Assembly (NCBI GenBank): GCA_016199425.1
Contig: JACQGT010000511.1
Coordinates: 1-15,323, forward strand
Reading direction: 5' to 3'
DNA length: 15,323 bases
DNA from: Chloroflexota bacterium
Lineage (GTDB): Bacteria > Chloroflexota > Anaerolineae > Caldilineales > Caldilineaceae
Shown: in pieces, positions 1 through 6,683 of the stretch
Position numbering within the stretch: position 1 is the first letter of the stretch
Layout of the letters: every line of letters starts with the position of its first letter
Notes under the pieces: model-generated
What the model was told of the DNA's origin: nothing
What the model saw: the letters and a program-made list of their open reading frames with translations, nothing else
The model's database searches: none
Program-made: the position numbers and the translations under genes

Positions 1-23
1 CCCATTCCGCACTCCGCATTTCC
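1..23. repeat. Heptamer repeat block at left edge
   Basis: The first bases read as consecutive 7-nt units (CCCATTC, CGCACTC, CGCATTT) directly after the stop codon of the permease gene. The same CCCATTC unit recurs at 2747-2760 and, inverted, at 6560-6580. The block is cut by the window edge, so an inverted partner may lie outside. Confidence 0.6.
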
Positions 24-974
24 CTACCCGTCTTGGGGGCGGAAGATGTAGAGCAGCCCGGCCACCACAAACATCATCGACAGCGCGCCGATCCAGCCGA
101 TGGCCGCGGCATAGCCTTGCAGCCAGTCGCCGATTTTGAAGGCCAGATCGTACATATAGACGGTCCACGTGTAGGTGGGCGAGGCCCGGTTGAAGCCGCC
201 GAAGATCAAATACTCGTCGATCACCGCCATCGCCGAGCCAAAGCGCAGGACCACCAGCACGGCCAGAATCGGGCGCAGCCGGGGTATCGTCACGTACCAG
301 AGCAACCTCCACTCGTTGGCTCCGTCGATGCGGGCCGCTTCATACAGCTCTTTGGGGACAGCGGCCAGCCCGGCCAGGAAAAACATTGTGTGGTAACCCA
401 GCCCCCACCAGACCTCGAAGATTGCCACTGCGGGCAGGGTCAGCGCTGTGCCGCCCAGCCATTGGGGCGCGGTCTGGGGTGTGAAGAGGTGCAGCACTTC
501 CACCAGAATGTAGTTGATGGGGCCGATCTGAAAGTTGTAGAGCCACTTCCAGAGGACGAAAATCATTGGGCCGGGGATGACCGCGGGGATGAGCAGAATC
601 ACCCGGTAGATGGTGGCGACCGTGCGATGCTCCACCCGGTCCACCAGTACGGCCAGGAGCAGGGGCAGGATAATCGTGCCGGGCAGAAACATCAGCGTAA
701 ATTGGGCGGCCCGGCTCAGCCCGGCGGAAACCAGCGGGTCAGCAAAGGCGTTGACGTAATTCTGTAGACCGACCCATTGCGCGGGCTGCTGGCTGAGATA
801 GCGATAGTCGGTAAAACTCATCCAGAGCACACGCAGGATGGGATAGACCATATAACCGATAAAGAAAAAGAGCGAGGGGATGAGAAAAACCCAATTGCCC
901 AAAGATTCCAGCCCCAGCCGCTTACGTAGACTGGACGTTTCTTTGAGTTTGATGGATGAAGAAATCGTAGCCAT
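24..974 (-). CDS. ABC sugar transporter permease, MalF/UgpA type
   Basis: This is an inner-membrane subunit of a carbohydrate ABC importer (binding-protein-dependent transport family, 316 residues, normal length). About six hydrophobic segments are visible, near residues 28-50, 88-112, 122-145, 179-203, 233-256 and 287-311. The cytoplasmic EAA loop that docks on the ATPase lies at 212-231 (EAARIDGA, then a conserved P). I chose the ATG at 974 because the frame upstream of it only translates the repeat block, giving a low-complexity Q/P/L-rich extension with no homology character. The ribosome site before it is weak. The gene lies 162 nt downstream of the substrate-binding protein gene on the same strand, so they should form one operon. 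A second, MalG-type permease is expected beyond the left edge. The substrate cannot be told from sequence. Confidence 0.93.
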   Translation of the reverse strand: MATISSSIKLKETSSLRKRLGLESLGNWVFLIPSLFFFIGYMVYPILRVLWMSFTDYRYLSQQPAQWVGLQNYVNAFADPLVSAGLSRAAQFTLMFLPGTIILPLLLAVLVDRVEHRTVATIYRVILLIPAVIPGPMIFVLWKWLYNFQIGPINYILVEVLHLFTPQTAPQWLGGTALTLPAVAIFEVWWGLGYHTMFFLAGLAAVPKELYEAARIDGANEWRLLWYVTIPRLRPILAVLVVLRFGSAMAVIDEYLIFGGFNRASPTYTWTVYMYDLAFKIGDWLQGYAAAIGWIGALSMMFVVAGLLYIFRPQDG

Positions 975-1002
975 GCGATCCGTTGCCTGTGGATAGGGAG
1001 TC

Positions 1003-1135
1003 GTTGCAGGTTGCAAGTATGCAGGTTGCAGGTATGCAGGTGGAAAGTGGAAGGTTGCAAGTGGAAGGTGGCACGATTCAGACACCTGCAACCTGCCACT
1101 TGCAACTTTCCACCTGCAACTTTCCACCTGCAACT
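1003..1135. repeat. Inverted tandem-heptamer block between binding protein and permease
   Basis: The left half (about 1003-1072) is made of GTTGCAR/GTGGAAR-like 7-nt units with two 8-nt slips. The right half (1083-1135) is made of CACCTGC/AACTTTC-type units in register. The halves are partly reverse complementary: 1054-1064 pairs with 1096-1106, and 1036-1048 pairs with 1105-1117 (the registers compete). On the transcript this is an intercistronic stem-loop between the two transporter genes. Confidence 0.8.
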
Positions 1136-1136
1136 C

Positions 1137-2570
1137 TTACGCTTTCGTCTTGGCGATCTCGGCCAACACGATATCCCGCGCGCCCTGCATGGCGATCATC
1201 GGGTCTGGTTCTGCGCCGGTCAGATACTTTTCCCATTCCGACTTGGCAATCTGGAACTGGCTGAGGCCAAAGGCGTGGTTGGTGATGGCCCGCGCTTTGG
1301 GCAACTGGCCGGTGATCAGCCCCACGAAATCGGGCAGCCAGTCCGGGCGGTTGGCGTCCCAGGCCGCGTAGAGGGACTGGTAGGGAGGCAACTGACCGGG
1401 ATGGGCCACGGGCGTGCCTGCGATGGAATCCTGCCAGATTTGCATATCGTAGGTCAACGCCTTCACATACTCGGCGGCCTTCTCTTTGTTCTTGCCGTGT
1501 TTGAAGAGGCAGGAGCCGGTGGTCCAGAAGACCGTCGAACCCTCGCCATTCTCAAACTTGGGCAATCCGCCCATCATCAACTTGGATGGATCGGGCCAGT
1601 TGGCGGCCATACGCAGGGGCGCGTTGAAGTACTTCGTGTAGTACGCTACTTTGCGGGCGGCAAACGCTACTTCATCCGGTGTGCCGTTGACGCCGCCGTC
1701 GCTTGCGCCTTCCAGCAGAATGTCTGGGTGGGAGAGGGCCATCATCTCTTTCATCAGCTTCAGCGCTTCAATGGCCGGTTCGCTGGTGAAGTCGAAGAGA
1801 CCTTCCGCTGTGTAGACATCCGAGCTCAGGCTGTGGGTGTAAGGGGCCAGGGAGCGCCAGCCGTGGGAGTCGAAGGTGCAGCCGTAGAGGGCCGCGCCCG
1901 ACGACTGAATCTGTTTCGAGGCTTCCAGATATTCGGTCCAGGTGGAGGGCACGGACGCGATGCCGGCGGTGTCGGTCATCTCGGAATTCCAGCCCATGCC
2001 GATCACATCCAGCAGGAAGGGCCAGCTATAGAGCTTTCCATCCACCGTGCATTCGGCGCGGATAGAGGGGATCAGATCGTCCAGCACATCCCGAGGAATG
2101 TAGTCGTCCCACGGCTCGATGACACCGGCTTCGATCAGCGCGGTCATCTCCACGAAGGGCGTCATGCCCACGTAGACATCCCAGGTACTTTCGTTGTTTT
2201 TGGATTCGGCCACAAAGCGCTCGATGCCAAAGCCCTCCACCGGGGCGATCTGGTAGTTCAGGCCGGGGAAATTGGCGTTGACTGTGGGGATGCTTGGGTG
2301 CAGGTCTTCGATCCACTGGTAAAAGGTGGGGGTCAGCGGGCGTTCGCTGCTGGGGGCCGCGGCTGCCGGGGCTGCGCCACCGCTCGCAGCCGGGGGTGCG
2401 GCTGACGGGGCCGCCGGCGCAGCGCAACCGGCCAGGGCCGCGCTTACACCTGCAATGCCCAACCCGGCTCCCATCATCCGGGTCAGAAACTGACGGCGGT
2501 CGATCTGTCCTCGCTGCAGCCGTGCCAGCAGGGCATTCTGGATCAGATATTCTTCTTCCTTGCGCGCCAT
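1137..2570 (-). CDS. Extracellular sugar-binding lipoprotein (ABC importer, family 1)
   Basis: This is the solute-binding protein of the carbohydrate importer whose permease follows (477 residues). Near the N terminus is a twin-arginine signal (DRRQFLTR, arginines at 25-26), then a hydrophobic stretch and a lipobox LAGC with the acylated cysteine at 49. A low-complexity Ala/Pro/Ser/Gly linker of about 30 residues follows, typical of lipoproteins tethered to the outer membrane face. The mature part resembles MalE/UgpB-type binding proteins, ending in a region with W and P residues as usual. ATG 2570 is chosen because a strong Shine-Dalgarno sequence lies 6 nt upstream. An in-frame start further upstream (2660) would place an implausible extension before the Tat motif. 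Tat export suggests folding before secretion. The ligand is unknown. Confidence 0.93.
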   Translation of the reverse strand: MARKEEEYLIQNALLARLQRGQIDRRQFLTRMMGAGLGIAGVSAALAGCAAPAAPSAAPPAASGGAAPAAAAPSSERPLTPTFYQWIEDLHPSIPTVNANFPGLNYQIAPVEGFGIERFVAESKNNESTWDVYVGMTPFVEMTALIEAGVIEPWDDYIPRDVLDDLIPSIRAECTVDGKLYSWPFLLDVIGMGWNSEMTDTAGIASVPSTWTEYLEASKQIQSSGAALYGCTFDSHGWRSLAPYTHSLSSDVYTAEGLFDFTSEPAIEALKLMKEMMALSHPDILLEGASDGGVNGTPDEVAFAARKVAYYTKYFNAPLRMAANWPDPSKLMMGGLPKFENGEGSTVFWTTGSCLFKHGKNKEKAAEYVKALTYDMQIWQDSIAGTPVAHPGQLPPYQSLYAAWDANRPDWLPDFVGLITGQLPKARAITNHAFGLSQFQIAKSEWEKYLTGAEPDPMIAMQGARDIVLAEIAKTKA

Positions 2571-2576
2571 TCGATT

Positions 2577-2585
2577 CTCCTCCTT
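2577..2585 (-). promoter_or_regulatory. Strong ribosome binding site of the sugar-binding protein gene
   Basis: The minus strand reads AAGGAGGAG with 6 nt to the ATG at 2570. It fixes the start of the lipoprotein gene and predicts high translation, much stronger than the weak site before the downstream permease. Confidence 0.8.
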
Positions 2586-2667
2586 GAGACAGATGCCGGG
2601 AATGCCAACCCATTGGCCGGCGAAACAGTTGATGTTGGGGATTGGCCCATCTGAACACACAGGCCGA

Positions 2668-2696
2668 AGTATAGCACGACAGGCAAAGCTCTACAA
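2668..2696 (-). promoter_or_regulatory. Candidate sigma70-type promoter of the sugar importer operon
   Basis: On the minus strand TTGTAG (2691-2696) is followed after 17 nt by TATACT (2668-2673), preceded by TGC, an extended -10. Transcription would start near 2661, giving a leader of about 90 nt. The -35 matches consensus at only three positions, so the call leans on the extended -10. Confidence 0.45.
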
Positions 2697-2781
2697 CTGG
2701 GGATTGGGGACTGGAGACTGGGGATTGGGGAGTTACGTCGGCGTGACCCATTCCCCATTCCCTATTCCCCAGTCCCTACTC
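2696..2781. repeat. Inverted tandem-heptamer block (ACTGGGG / CCCATTC units)
   Basis: Five consecutive 7-nt units of the form A(C/T)TGG(G/A)G occupy 2696-2730. After a short centre, five units of the form CC(C/T)A(T/G/C)TC occupy 2747-2781. The two halves are roughly reverse complementary. The right half runs into the 3' end of the RidA-like gene and supplies its TAG stop (2762-2764). The units resemble the STRR heptamers known from heterocystous cyanobacteria. Confidence 0.85.
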
Positions 2782-3532
2782 TTTCCTCCACCCGCACCCC
2801 CCGCAGGTCCATCTCGAATTCCAGCCCAGCGATGGGGGGACGGCTGTAGTGCCAGTGGATGCCGCACTTTGTGGCTTCGTGTAGCGACGGAAGGAGTTCG
2901 ACTTCCAGCAGCGAGTGCAGCGGTTGCACTGTATAGACACCCACACCGCCCACATCTGCCCACGCCATCCCCAGGCCGGAAAGCCGCTCCTGCATCACAT
3001 TCAGCACCGCTGCTGCCTTCTCGCGCATGGCGGCGGCAGAGGTGTCGCCGGGGCGGACGATGGCGGTAGGGGAGAGATCGGCCTGATCGCGCAGATCGCC
3101 GGCGCCGGCCACGATGAAGGTGCGGGGTTCGCCCGCGCTGGCCGTGGGCACAGTGTAGGAGAAGGCGTAGAGGGACGGCTCGGCAGGCGGGTTGACCGCC
3201 GGGGCCACATTTGTGCGGGCGACGGGATTGCGCCCGTCCAGCAGCAGACCCCACTGCGCCAGGTGGGTCTGGTACTCGCCGTTGAAGGCGGCAAAGCCTG
3301 CGAAGGTAAAGGGCGCGGGGGAGCGCAGTTCGACGGCGCAGAGCGCGGCGCGGGGACGGCCCAGCTCGTTCAAATGGCGCTCCATGCGGGCAAAGCCCTC
3401 GCGCCAGGGCAGGGGATGGGCCAGCACAGCCCGCACAATTTCGTGGCCGGGCAGGGCCGTCACCCCTGCTGAATAGGGCGCGATGCCGGTGAGGAAGCGA
3501 TAGTTGCCGGATGGGTTGTCGATGAGTTGCAT
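2762..3532 (-). CDS. RidA/YjgF-like protein (Rid superfamily, possibly two half-domains)
   Basis: The 256-residue protein looks like a double-length member of the YjgF/YER057c/UK114 (Rid) superfamily, whose classic members deaminate reactive enamines and imines. The second half (about 107-205) has the expected order: an NVAPAVN stretch, strand YAFSYT, TFIVAGAGDL, then a helix ending GLGMAWADVGGVGVYTV, which matches the RidA 'A-D-V...vylt' region. The first half (about 10-105) has a weaker echo. Ordinary RidA proteins are near 130 residues. The ATG at 3532 has a GAAAGG-like site upstream. The last ten or so residues (VEERVGTGE) are encoded by the adjoining heptamer repeat, so the true family C terminus probably ended earlier. 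Catalytic activity is not established. Family call moderate, function weak. Confidence 0.62.
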   Translation of the reverse strand: MQLIDNPSGNYRFLTGIAPYSAGVTALPGHEIVRAVLAHPLPWREGFARMERHLNELGRPRAALCAVELRSPAPFTFAGFAAFNGEYQTHLAQWGLLLDGRNPVARTNVAPAVNPPAEPSLYAFSYTVPTASAGEPRTFIVAGAGDLRDQADLSPTAIVRPGDTSAAAMREKAAAVLNVMQERLSGLGMAWADVGGVGVYTVQPLHSLLEVELLPSLHEATKCGIHWHYSRPPIAGLEFEMDLRGVRVEERVGTGE

Positions 3533-3577
3533 AATGGCCTTTCAAACTATGAGCTCAGTGAGAAAAAAGAGAATTTT

Positions 3578-3667
3578 ACCGCGGAGACGCGGAGTTCGCG
3601 GAGGAAACGCGGAGAAATTCAGGAGAAAATCTCCGCGTTTCCTCCGCGCTCCCTGCGCCTCCGCGGT
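3578..3667. repeat. Long hairpin of CGCGGAG repeats
   Basis: A perfect 19-nt inverted repeat (3597-3615 with 3630-3648, 14-nt loop) is nested in outer complementary arms (3578-3586 with 3659-3667). The repeated core is CGCGGAG spaced by 1-4 nt. It lies between the FkbM gene and the RidA-like gene and would act as a strong structure in a read-through transcript. Related GACGCAGAG units recur at 14611-14620 and at the right edge. Confidence 0.85.
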
Positions 3668-3721
3668 GTACCCTTGTGCTTTTTGGACTGGACTCATCGG
3701 TAAATTCTGTCATCCGCGTTC

Positions 3722-4471
3722 TTACGCTGCTTTCCTCGCGTAGAGATCCCCCGACCTGTCGTTGACCCCCATCTGCCCCAGCCGCGCCGCCATCTCCTGC
3801 GCATGCAACCACACGTCCGACGCCAGTCTCTGCTCCTCACCCACGGACCAGTTGTAGCGATAGTCATCCAGCGCTTGCAGGCGCTCGATACAGGCCAGGG
3901 CCATCTCACGCGTGGCCGGGATGTATTCGAAAGAGAGCAGGGGCAGGGGTACAGACAGCCCTTTCAATACGGCCAGTTCCGAGCCTTCCACATCGATCTT
4001 GCAGAAATCCGGCGTGCCGTGGCGGGTGATGAGTGCATCCAGCGTCGTCACGGGAACGGTCACTGTTTCCTCCCAGCGCACATCGGCAAAGGAACCGGCC
4101 TGCTGCACCGCGGCCATCCACCCCACCGAAAGGGTCGTGACGGTTGGCGTGCGCCTCGAAATGTGGAGGGTGGCTTCTCCCGTCGTCGAGCCGATGGCCT
4201 CCCGCACCAGTGCTACCTGCTCATCCCGCCCGTAGAGCCTCTGCAACAGGTCGGCGAAGAGGGGCTGGGGTTCCACAGCCACACAGCGCGCCCCCAACTG
4301 GCGCAGCACCCGCAGCCGGTTGCCCACGTGCGCACCGATGTCGAAGACCAGATGGCCGGGGCGGACGAATTGCGCGTAGAAGTCCCGATCCCGGCGGGCG
4401 CGAGCGGGCAGGCCGTAGTAGATGGCAAGAGAACGCAGCAGACCCCATCCTCTGGCGAAGCGCGCCGTCAT
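3722..4471 (-). CDS. FkbM-family SAM-dependent methyltransferase
   Basis: This 249-residue protein has the hallmarks of the FkbM methyltransferase family, which O-methylates sugars, polyketides or other acceptors. Motif I (VFDIGAHVGN, 42-51) binds SAM, GARCVAVEPQP (60-70) carries the acidic ribose-binding residue, and FCKIDVEGSELAVLKGL (156-172) is the diagnostic FkbM motif. The length is typical. Its ATG at 4471 overlaps the stop of the upstream gene by 4 bp (ATGA), so it is translationally coupled to the spermidine-synthase-like gene. A longer open frame continues upstream of this ATG but only shadows the neighbouring gene. The acceptor is unknown; glycan or lipid-linked sugar methylation is a guess. 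Confidence 0.9.
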   Translation of the reverse strand: MTARFARGWGLLRSLAIYYGLPARARRDRDFYAQFVRPGHLVFDIGAHVGNRLRVLRQLGARCVAVEPQPLFADLLQRLYGRDEQVALVREAIGSTTGEATLHISRRTPTVTTLSVGWMAAVQQAGSFADVRWEETVTVPVTTLDALITRHGTPDFCKIDVEGSELAVLKGLSVPLPLLSFEYIPATREMALACIERLQALDDYRYNWSVGEEQRLASDVWLHAQEMAARLGQMGVNDRSGDLYARKAA

Positions 4472-5340
4472 TGAGTTGGCTCCGGCGCGGGCCGCTGCTG
4501 CACCAGGCGAGAAACCCACGTGACGTAAGGAAAGGTGAAGCAGTGCTCCTGTTGTAGGGCGACGGCCTGTTGGGTCAAGGCAAAGGGAGAGATGGGTGGG
4601 CGATCTGTAGCAAAGACGACCTGTGTGGAGCCGTGCCCCCGGCAGGTGTAGACGGTAGGGAAGTGGGCGGCGATGGGGGCAAGACGCTGGGAAAAATCCG
4701 GCCCTTTTGCGCCCAGATTCATTGTGAGCAGCCCGTCGGGACGCAGGCGGCTGTGGCACAGGCGGAAGAAATCGTCTGTCACCAGATGGGCCGGTGTCTC
4801 GCCGTTGTCGAAAAAGAGATCGAGAAAAAGAATCTCGTAGCTTCTGGGCGGGGCCGCGGCCAGTGTTTCCAGCGCGTCGCCGGTGGTCAGGAGCATCCGT
4901 GCGTCCGGGGCAAAGCCAAAACAGCCCATGGCCGCAGCCACCACCGGCGGCGACAGCTCCACACAGTCGATGTGGCTCTGCCAGAGGTAGTGATGCAAGA
5001 CCGTTGCCAGCCCGCCGCCGCCCAGCCCGCTGACGAAAATGCGCTCTGGTGTTGGTTGCCAGAGCAGGGCCAGCATCATTGCCTGGGTGTAGCTCATAGG
5101 CAAAAAGAGGGGATCGTTCAGACGCAGGATACTTTGCACCCAGTCCGTGTCGTCTGCGTTCTGGTCGATGAGCCAGAGACGCAGGCTCCCCTCCTCTTTT
5201 GTCACCGCCACAAAGTGGCCGTTCCATTCCTCCGTAAAGAGGGTGTCATCCTCAGCGTCACGCGCAAATTCCAACCGGGCAGCCAGCGCCGCCCGGTTGG
5301 ATTCTTGCCATGCGATTTTTTCGGGGTCTTGATGATTCAC
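4468..5340 (-). CDS. Spermidine-synthase-like SAM-binding protein
   Basis: The 290-residue product has a spermidine-synthase/Rossmann methyltransferase fold. A small N-terminal beta domain (TEEWNGHFVAVT, about 36-47) is followed by the SAM loop GLGGGG (105-110), VELSPPVV (127-134, the 'VEiDp.vv' position), GDAL (154-157) and ILFLDLFFDNG (170-180). True aminopropyltransferases normally have a DSTDP-like motif where this protein has DLFFDNG, so polyamine synthesis is doubtful and a methyltransferase or other role is likelier. The start is GTG at 5340: the preceding in-frame codons contain a stop (5344-5346), and AGGA lies 7 nt upstream. It overlaps the FkbM gene by 4 bp. It lies 97 nt after the esterase gene on the same strand. 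Confidence 0.82.
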   Translation of the reverse strand: MNHQDPEKIAWQESNRAALAARLEFARDAEDDTLFTEEWNGHFVAVTKEEGSLRLWLIDQNADDTDWVQSILRLNDPLFLPMSYTQAMMLALLWQPTPERIFVSGLGGGGLATVLHHYLWQSHIDCVELSPPVVAAAMGCFGFAPDARMLLTTGDALETLAAAPPRSYEILFLDLFFDNGETPAHLVTDDFFRLCHSRLRPDGLLTMNLGAKGPDFSQRLAPIAAHFPTVYTCRGHGSTQVVFATDRPPISPFALTQQAVALQQEHCFTFPYVTWVSRLVQQRPAPEPTQ

Positions 5341-5365
5341 TGCTCAGTCCTGGTAGGGGATTGAA

Positions 5366-5435
5366 GATTAGAGATTGGCGATTAGCGATTGGAGACGTCG
5401 ACGCTCTTGTATCCCCAATCGCCAATCTCCAATCT
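5366..5435. repeat. Inverted tandem-heptamer block (GATTGGC / CCAATCG units)
   Basis: Four 7-nt units GATTAGA, GATTGGC, GATTAGC, GATTGGA occupy 5366-5393. Three inverted units (CCAATCG, then CCAATCT twice) occupy 5415-5435. The arms 5373-5383 and 5417-5427 are exact reverse complements. The block fills the spacer between the esterase stop and the next GTG start. The same heptamer recurs at 14642-14676. Confidence 0.85.
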
Positions 5436-5440
5436 CTGTT

Positions 5441-6403
5441 TTACAGCCCCATCATCCACTCGAAGATGCGGTCATCAAAATCGGGCAGCTTTTCGTGGCC
5501 GTAATCCGGGTAGTGGACCGCTTGCTTGGGCGAGGTGATTTTGTTGAAGGTCGCGTATTGGCTGGAGGGCGGGCAAATCTGGTCCATCAGCCCCACGCCC
5601 ATCATCACTTCGGCGCGGATGCGGGGGGCCAGGAATTGGATGTCCACATAGCCCAGCCGGGTGAAGACCTCCTCCTCTCGCTCGTGGCGGGGGTCAAATT
5701 TGCGAAACCATTCGCGCAGCTCGGCATAGGCGTCTTTGTCCATATCAATCTCCCAGACCCGCTTGTAGTCCGAGAGGAACGGGTAGATGGGTGCGGCCCG
5801 TTTGACCCGGGGTTCGAGCGAGACACAAGCCAGCGTGAGCGCGCCGCCCTGGCTGCCGCCAGTAGCGCCCACCCGTGTCTCATCCACATCGGGCATGTCC
5901 ATCACAATCTGGGCCATGCGCGCACAGTCCAGAAAGATGTGGCGGTAGAGCAGGTCTTCCGGTGCGCCGTCCAGCCCGCGCACAATGTGGCCGCGCAGGG
6001 TCCACCCCGGCGCGCCGCCCACGTCCTCCGAAAGCCCGCCCTGCCCCCGGCAATCCAGCGCGGCCACTGTGTAGCCCGCGGCCACGAAGCCCAATTTGCT
6101 CTGCCAGTCGCCGCTGTCACCCGAATAGCCGTGGAACATCAGAATGGCCGGGTGGGGTTCGGGCGCATTTTTGGGGCGCAGCAGTTTGGCGTGGACGCGT
6201 GCGCCGCCTGTGCCGGTGAAGTACATATGGAAGCACTCGGCGTAGGGGGAGTGGAACTTGGCGGGGATCAGCTCCACCGCGGGGGCGATGCTGTCCAATT
6301 CGGCCAAGGCTTTGTCCCAATAATCGTCGAAATCGGCTGGCCGGGGGTTGCGGCCCTGATAGGTTGGCAGTTTTTCCAGCGGCATATCGAATAACAGCGG
6401 CAT
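5441..6403 (-). CDS. Acetyl xylan esterase / cephalosporin-C deacetylase family (CE7)
   Basis: This is a cytoplasmic-type alpha/beta hydrolase that would remove acetyl groups from xylo-oligosaccharides or related acylated sugars. At 320 residues it has the standard CE7 length. The family signatures are present in order: RGQGG (119-123), the nucleophile elbow GGSQGG with Ser184, the acid Asp274 (GLMDQICPPS) and the HE motif with His303 (YGHEKLP). The N terminus (FDMPLEKLPTYQGRNPRPADFDDYWD) is also typical of CE7. No signal peptide is visible, in keeping with intracellular deacetylation after uptake. ATG 6403 has AGGAG 6 nt upstream. It is divergent from the Asp-box gene. Together with the sugar importer further along, it suggests use of acetylated plant-type oligosaccharides. 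Confidence 0.93.
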   Translation of the reverse strand: MPLLFDMPLEKLPTYQGRNPRPADFDDYWDKALAELDSIAPAVELIPAKFHSPYAECFHMYFTGTGGARVHAKLLRPKNAPEPHPAILMFHGYSGDSGDWQSKLGFVAAGYTVAALDCRGQGGLSEDVGGAPGWTLRGHIVRGLDGAPEDLLYRHIFLDCARMAQIVMDMPDVDETRVGATGGSQGGALTLACVSLEPRVKRAAPIYPFLSDYKRVWEIDMDKDAYAELREWFRKFDPRHEREEEVFTRLGYVDIQFLAPRIRAEVMMGVGLMDQICPPSSQYATFNKITSPKQAVHYPDYGHEKLPDFDDRIFEWMMGL

Positions 6404-6683
6404 CGGTAGCTCCTGTGTAGAGTGGGGAAGGGTATACTTGACAAGATGACAAGGTGAGTGGGTGACAAGGTGAAAAATGTCACTCTATGGCCGTGCTCAG
6501 TATAACGAGAAGATGCGTCAACTATTGTAACTCACTATCCGGGCAAAGGGAAAGGGCGTGGGGAATGGGGAATGCGGAATCTTGACCTCCCGCGCCCTTT
6601 CCGCTACAGTGCAATCCTACCCAGAACGTCACTGGCTTCCCCTATCATCTCATCATCCCACCATCCCAACCGGAGCAAACCCA
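6404..6683. other. Divergent intergenic region with octamer and heptamer repeats
   Basis: No gene is seen in this 280-nt spacer. It contains a run of 8-nt units of the GACAAGGT type at 6440-6479, three heptamers (GGGGAAT twice, GCGGAAT) at 6560-6580, and three octamers (ATCATCTC, ATCATCCC, ACCATCCC) at 6644-6667 just before the plus-strand start codon. A possible plus-strand -10 (TATAAC, 6501-6506) with a poor -35 18 nt upstream (6477-6482) is listed separately. Confidence 0.6.
6477..6506 (+). promoter_or_regulatory. Weak candidate promoter for the Asp-box protein gene
   Basis: ATGTCA (6477-6482) and TATAAC (6501-6506) are separated by 18 nt. The -10 matches consensus at five of six positions, the -35 at four. 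On the opposite strand the overlapping TATACT (6499-6504) could serve the esterase gene, but no fitting -35 is seen. Confidence 0.3.

Noticed and set aside
975..1133. N-terminal extension of the permease by 53 residues
   Set aside because: The extension is the translation of the heptamer repeats and lacks any family similarity.
1003..1135. CRISPR-like array
   Set aside because: Units are 7-8 nt with no spacers between them, and no cas gene is near.
1011..2405. Long plus-strand open frame of 464 codons opposite the sugar-binding protein gene
   Set aside because: It starts in the heptamer repeat and mirrors a gene with clear Tat, lipobox and family features; its translation is rich in H, G, Q and R as expected for an antisense shadow in GC-rich DNA.
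4472..5227. Upstream half of the open frame that contains the FkbM gene, as a possible N-terminal fusion
   Set aside because: It lies in a different frame over the spermidine-synthase-like gene, which has clear SAM motifs; ATG 4471 with the ATGA overlap is a normal start.
4468..5340. True spermidine synthase (speE)
   Set aside because: The DSTDP-like catalytic segment is replaced by DLFFDNG and the N-terminal domain is atypical.
6437..6444. TTGACA near 6438 as a plus-strand -35
   Set aside because: It is part of the GACAAGGT octamer repeat and no -10 lies 15-19 nt downstream.
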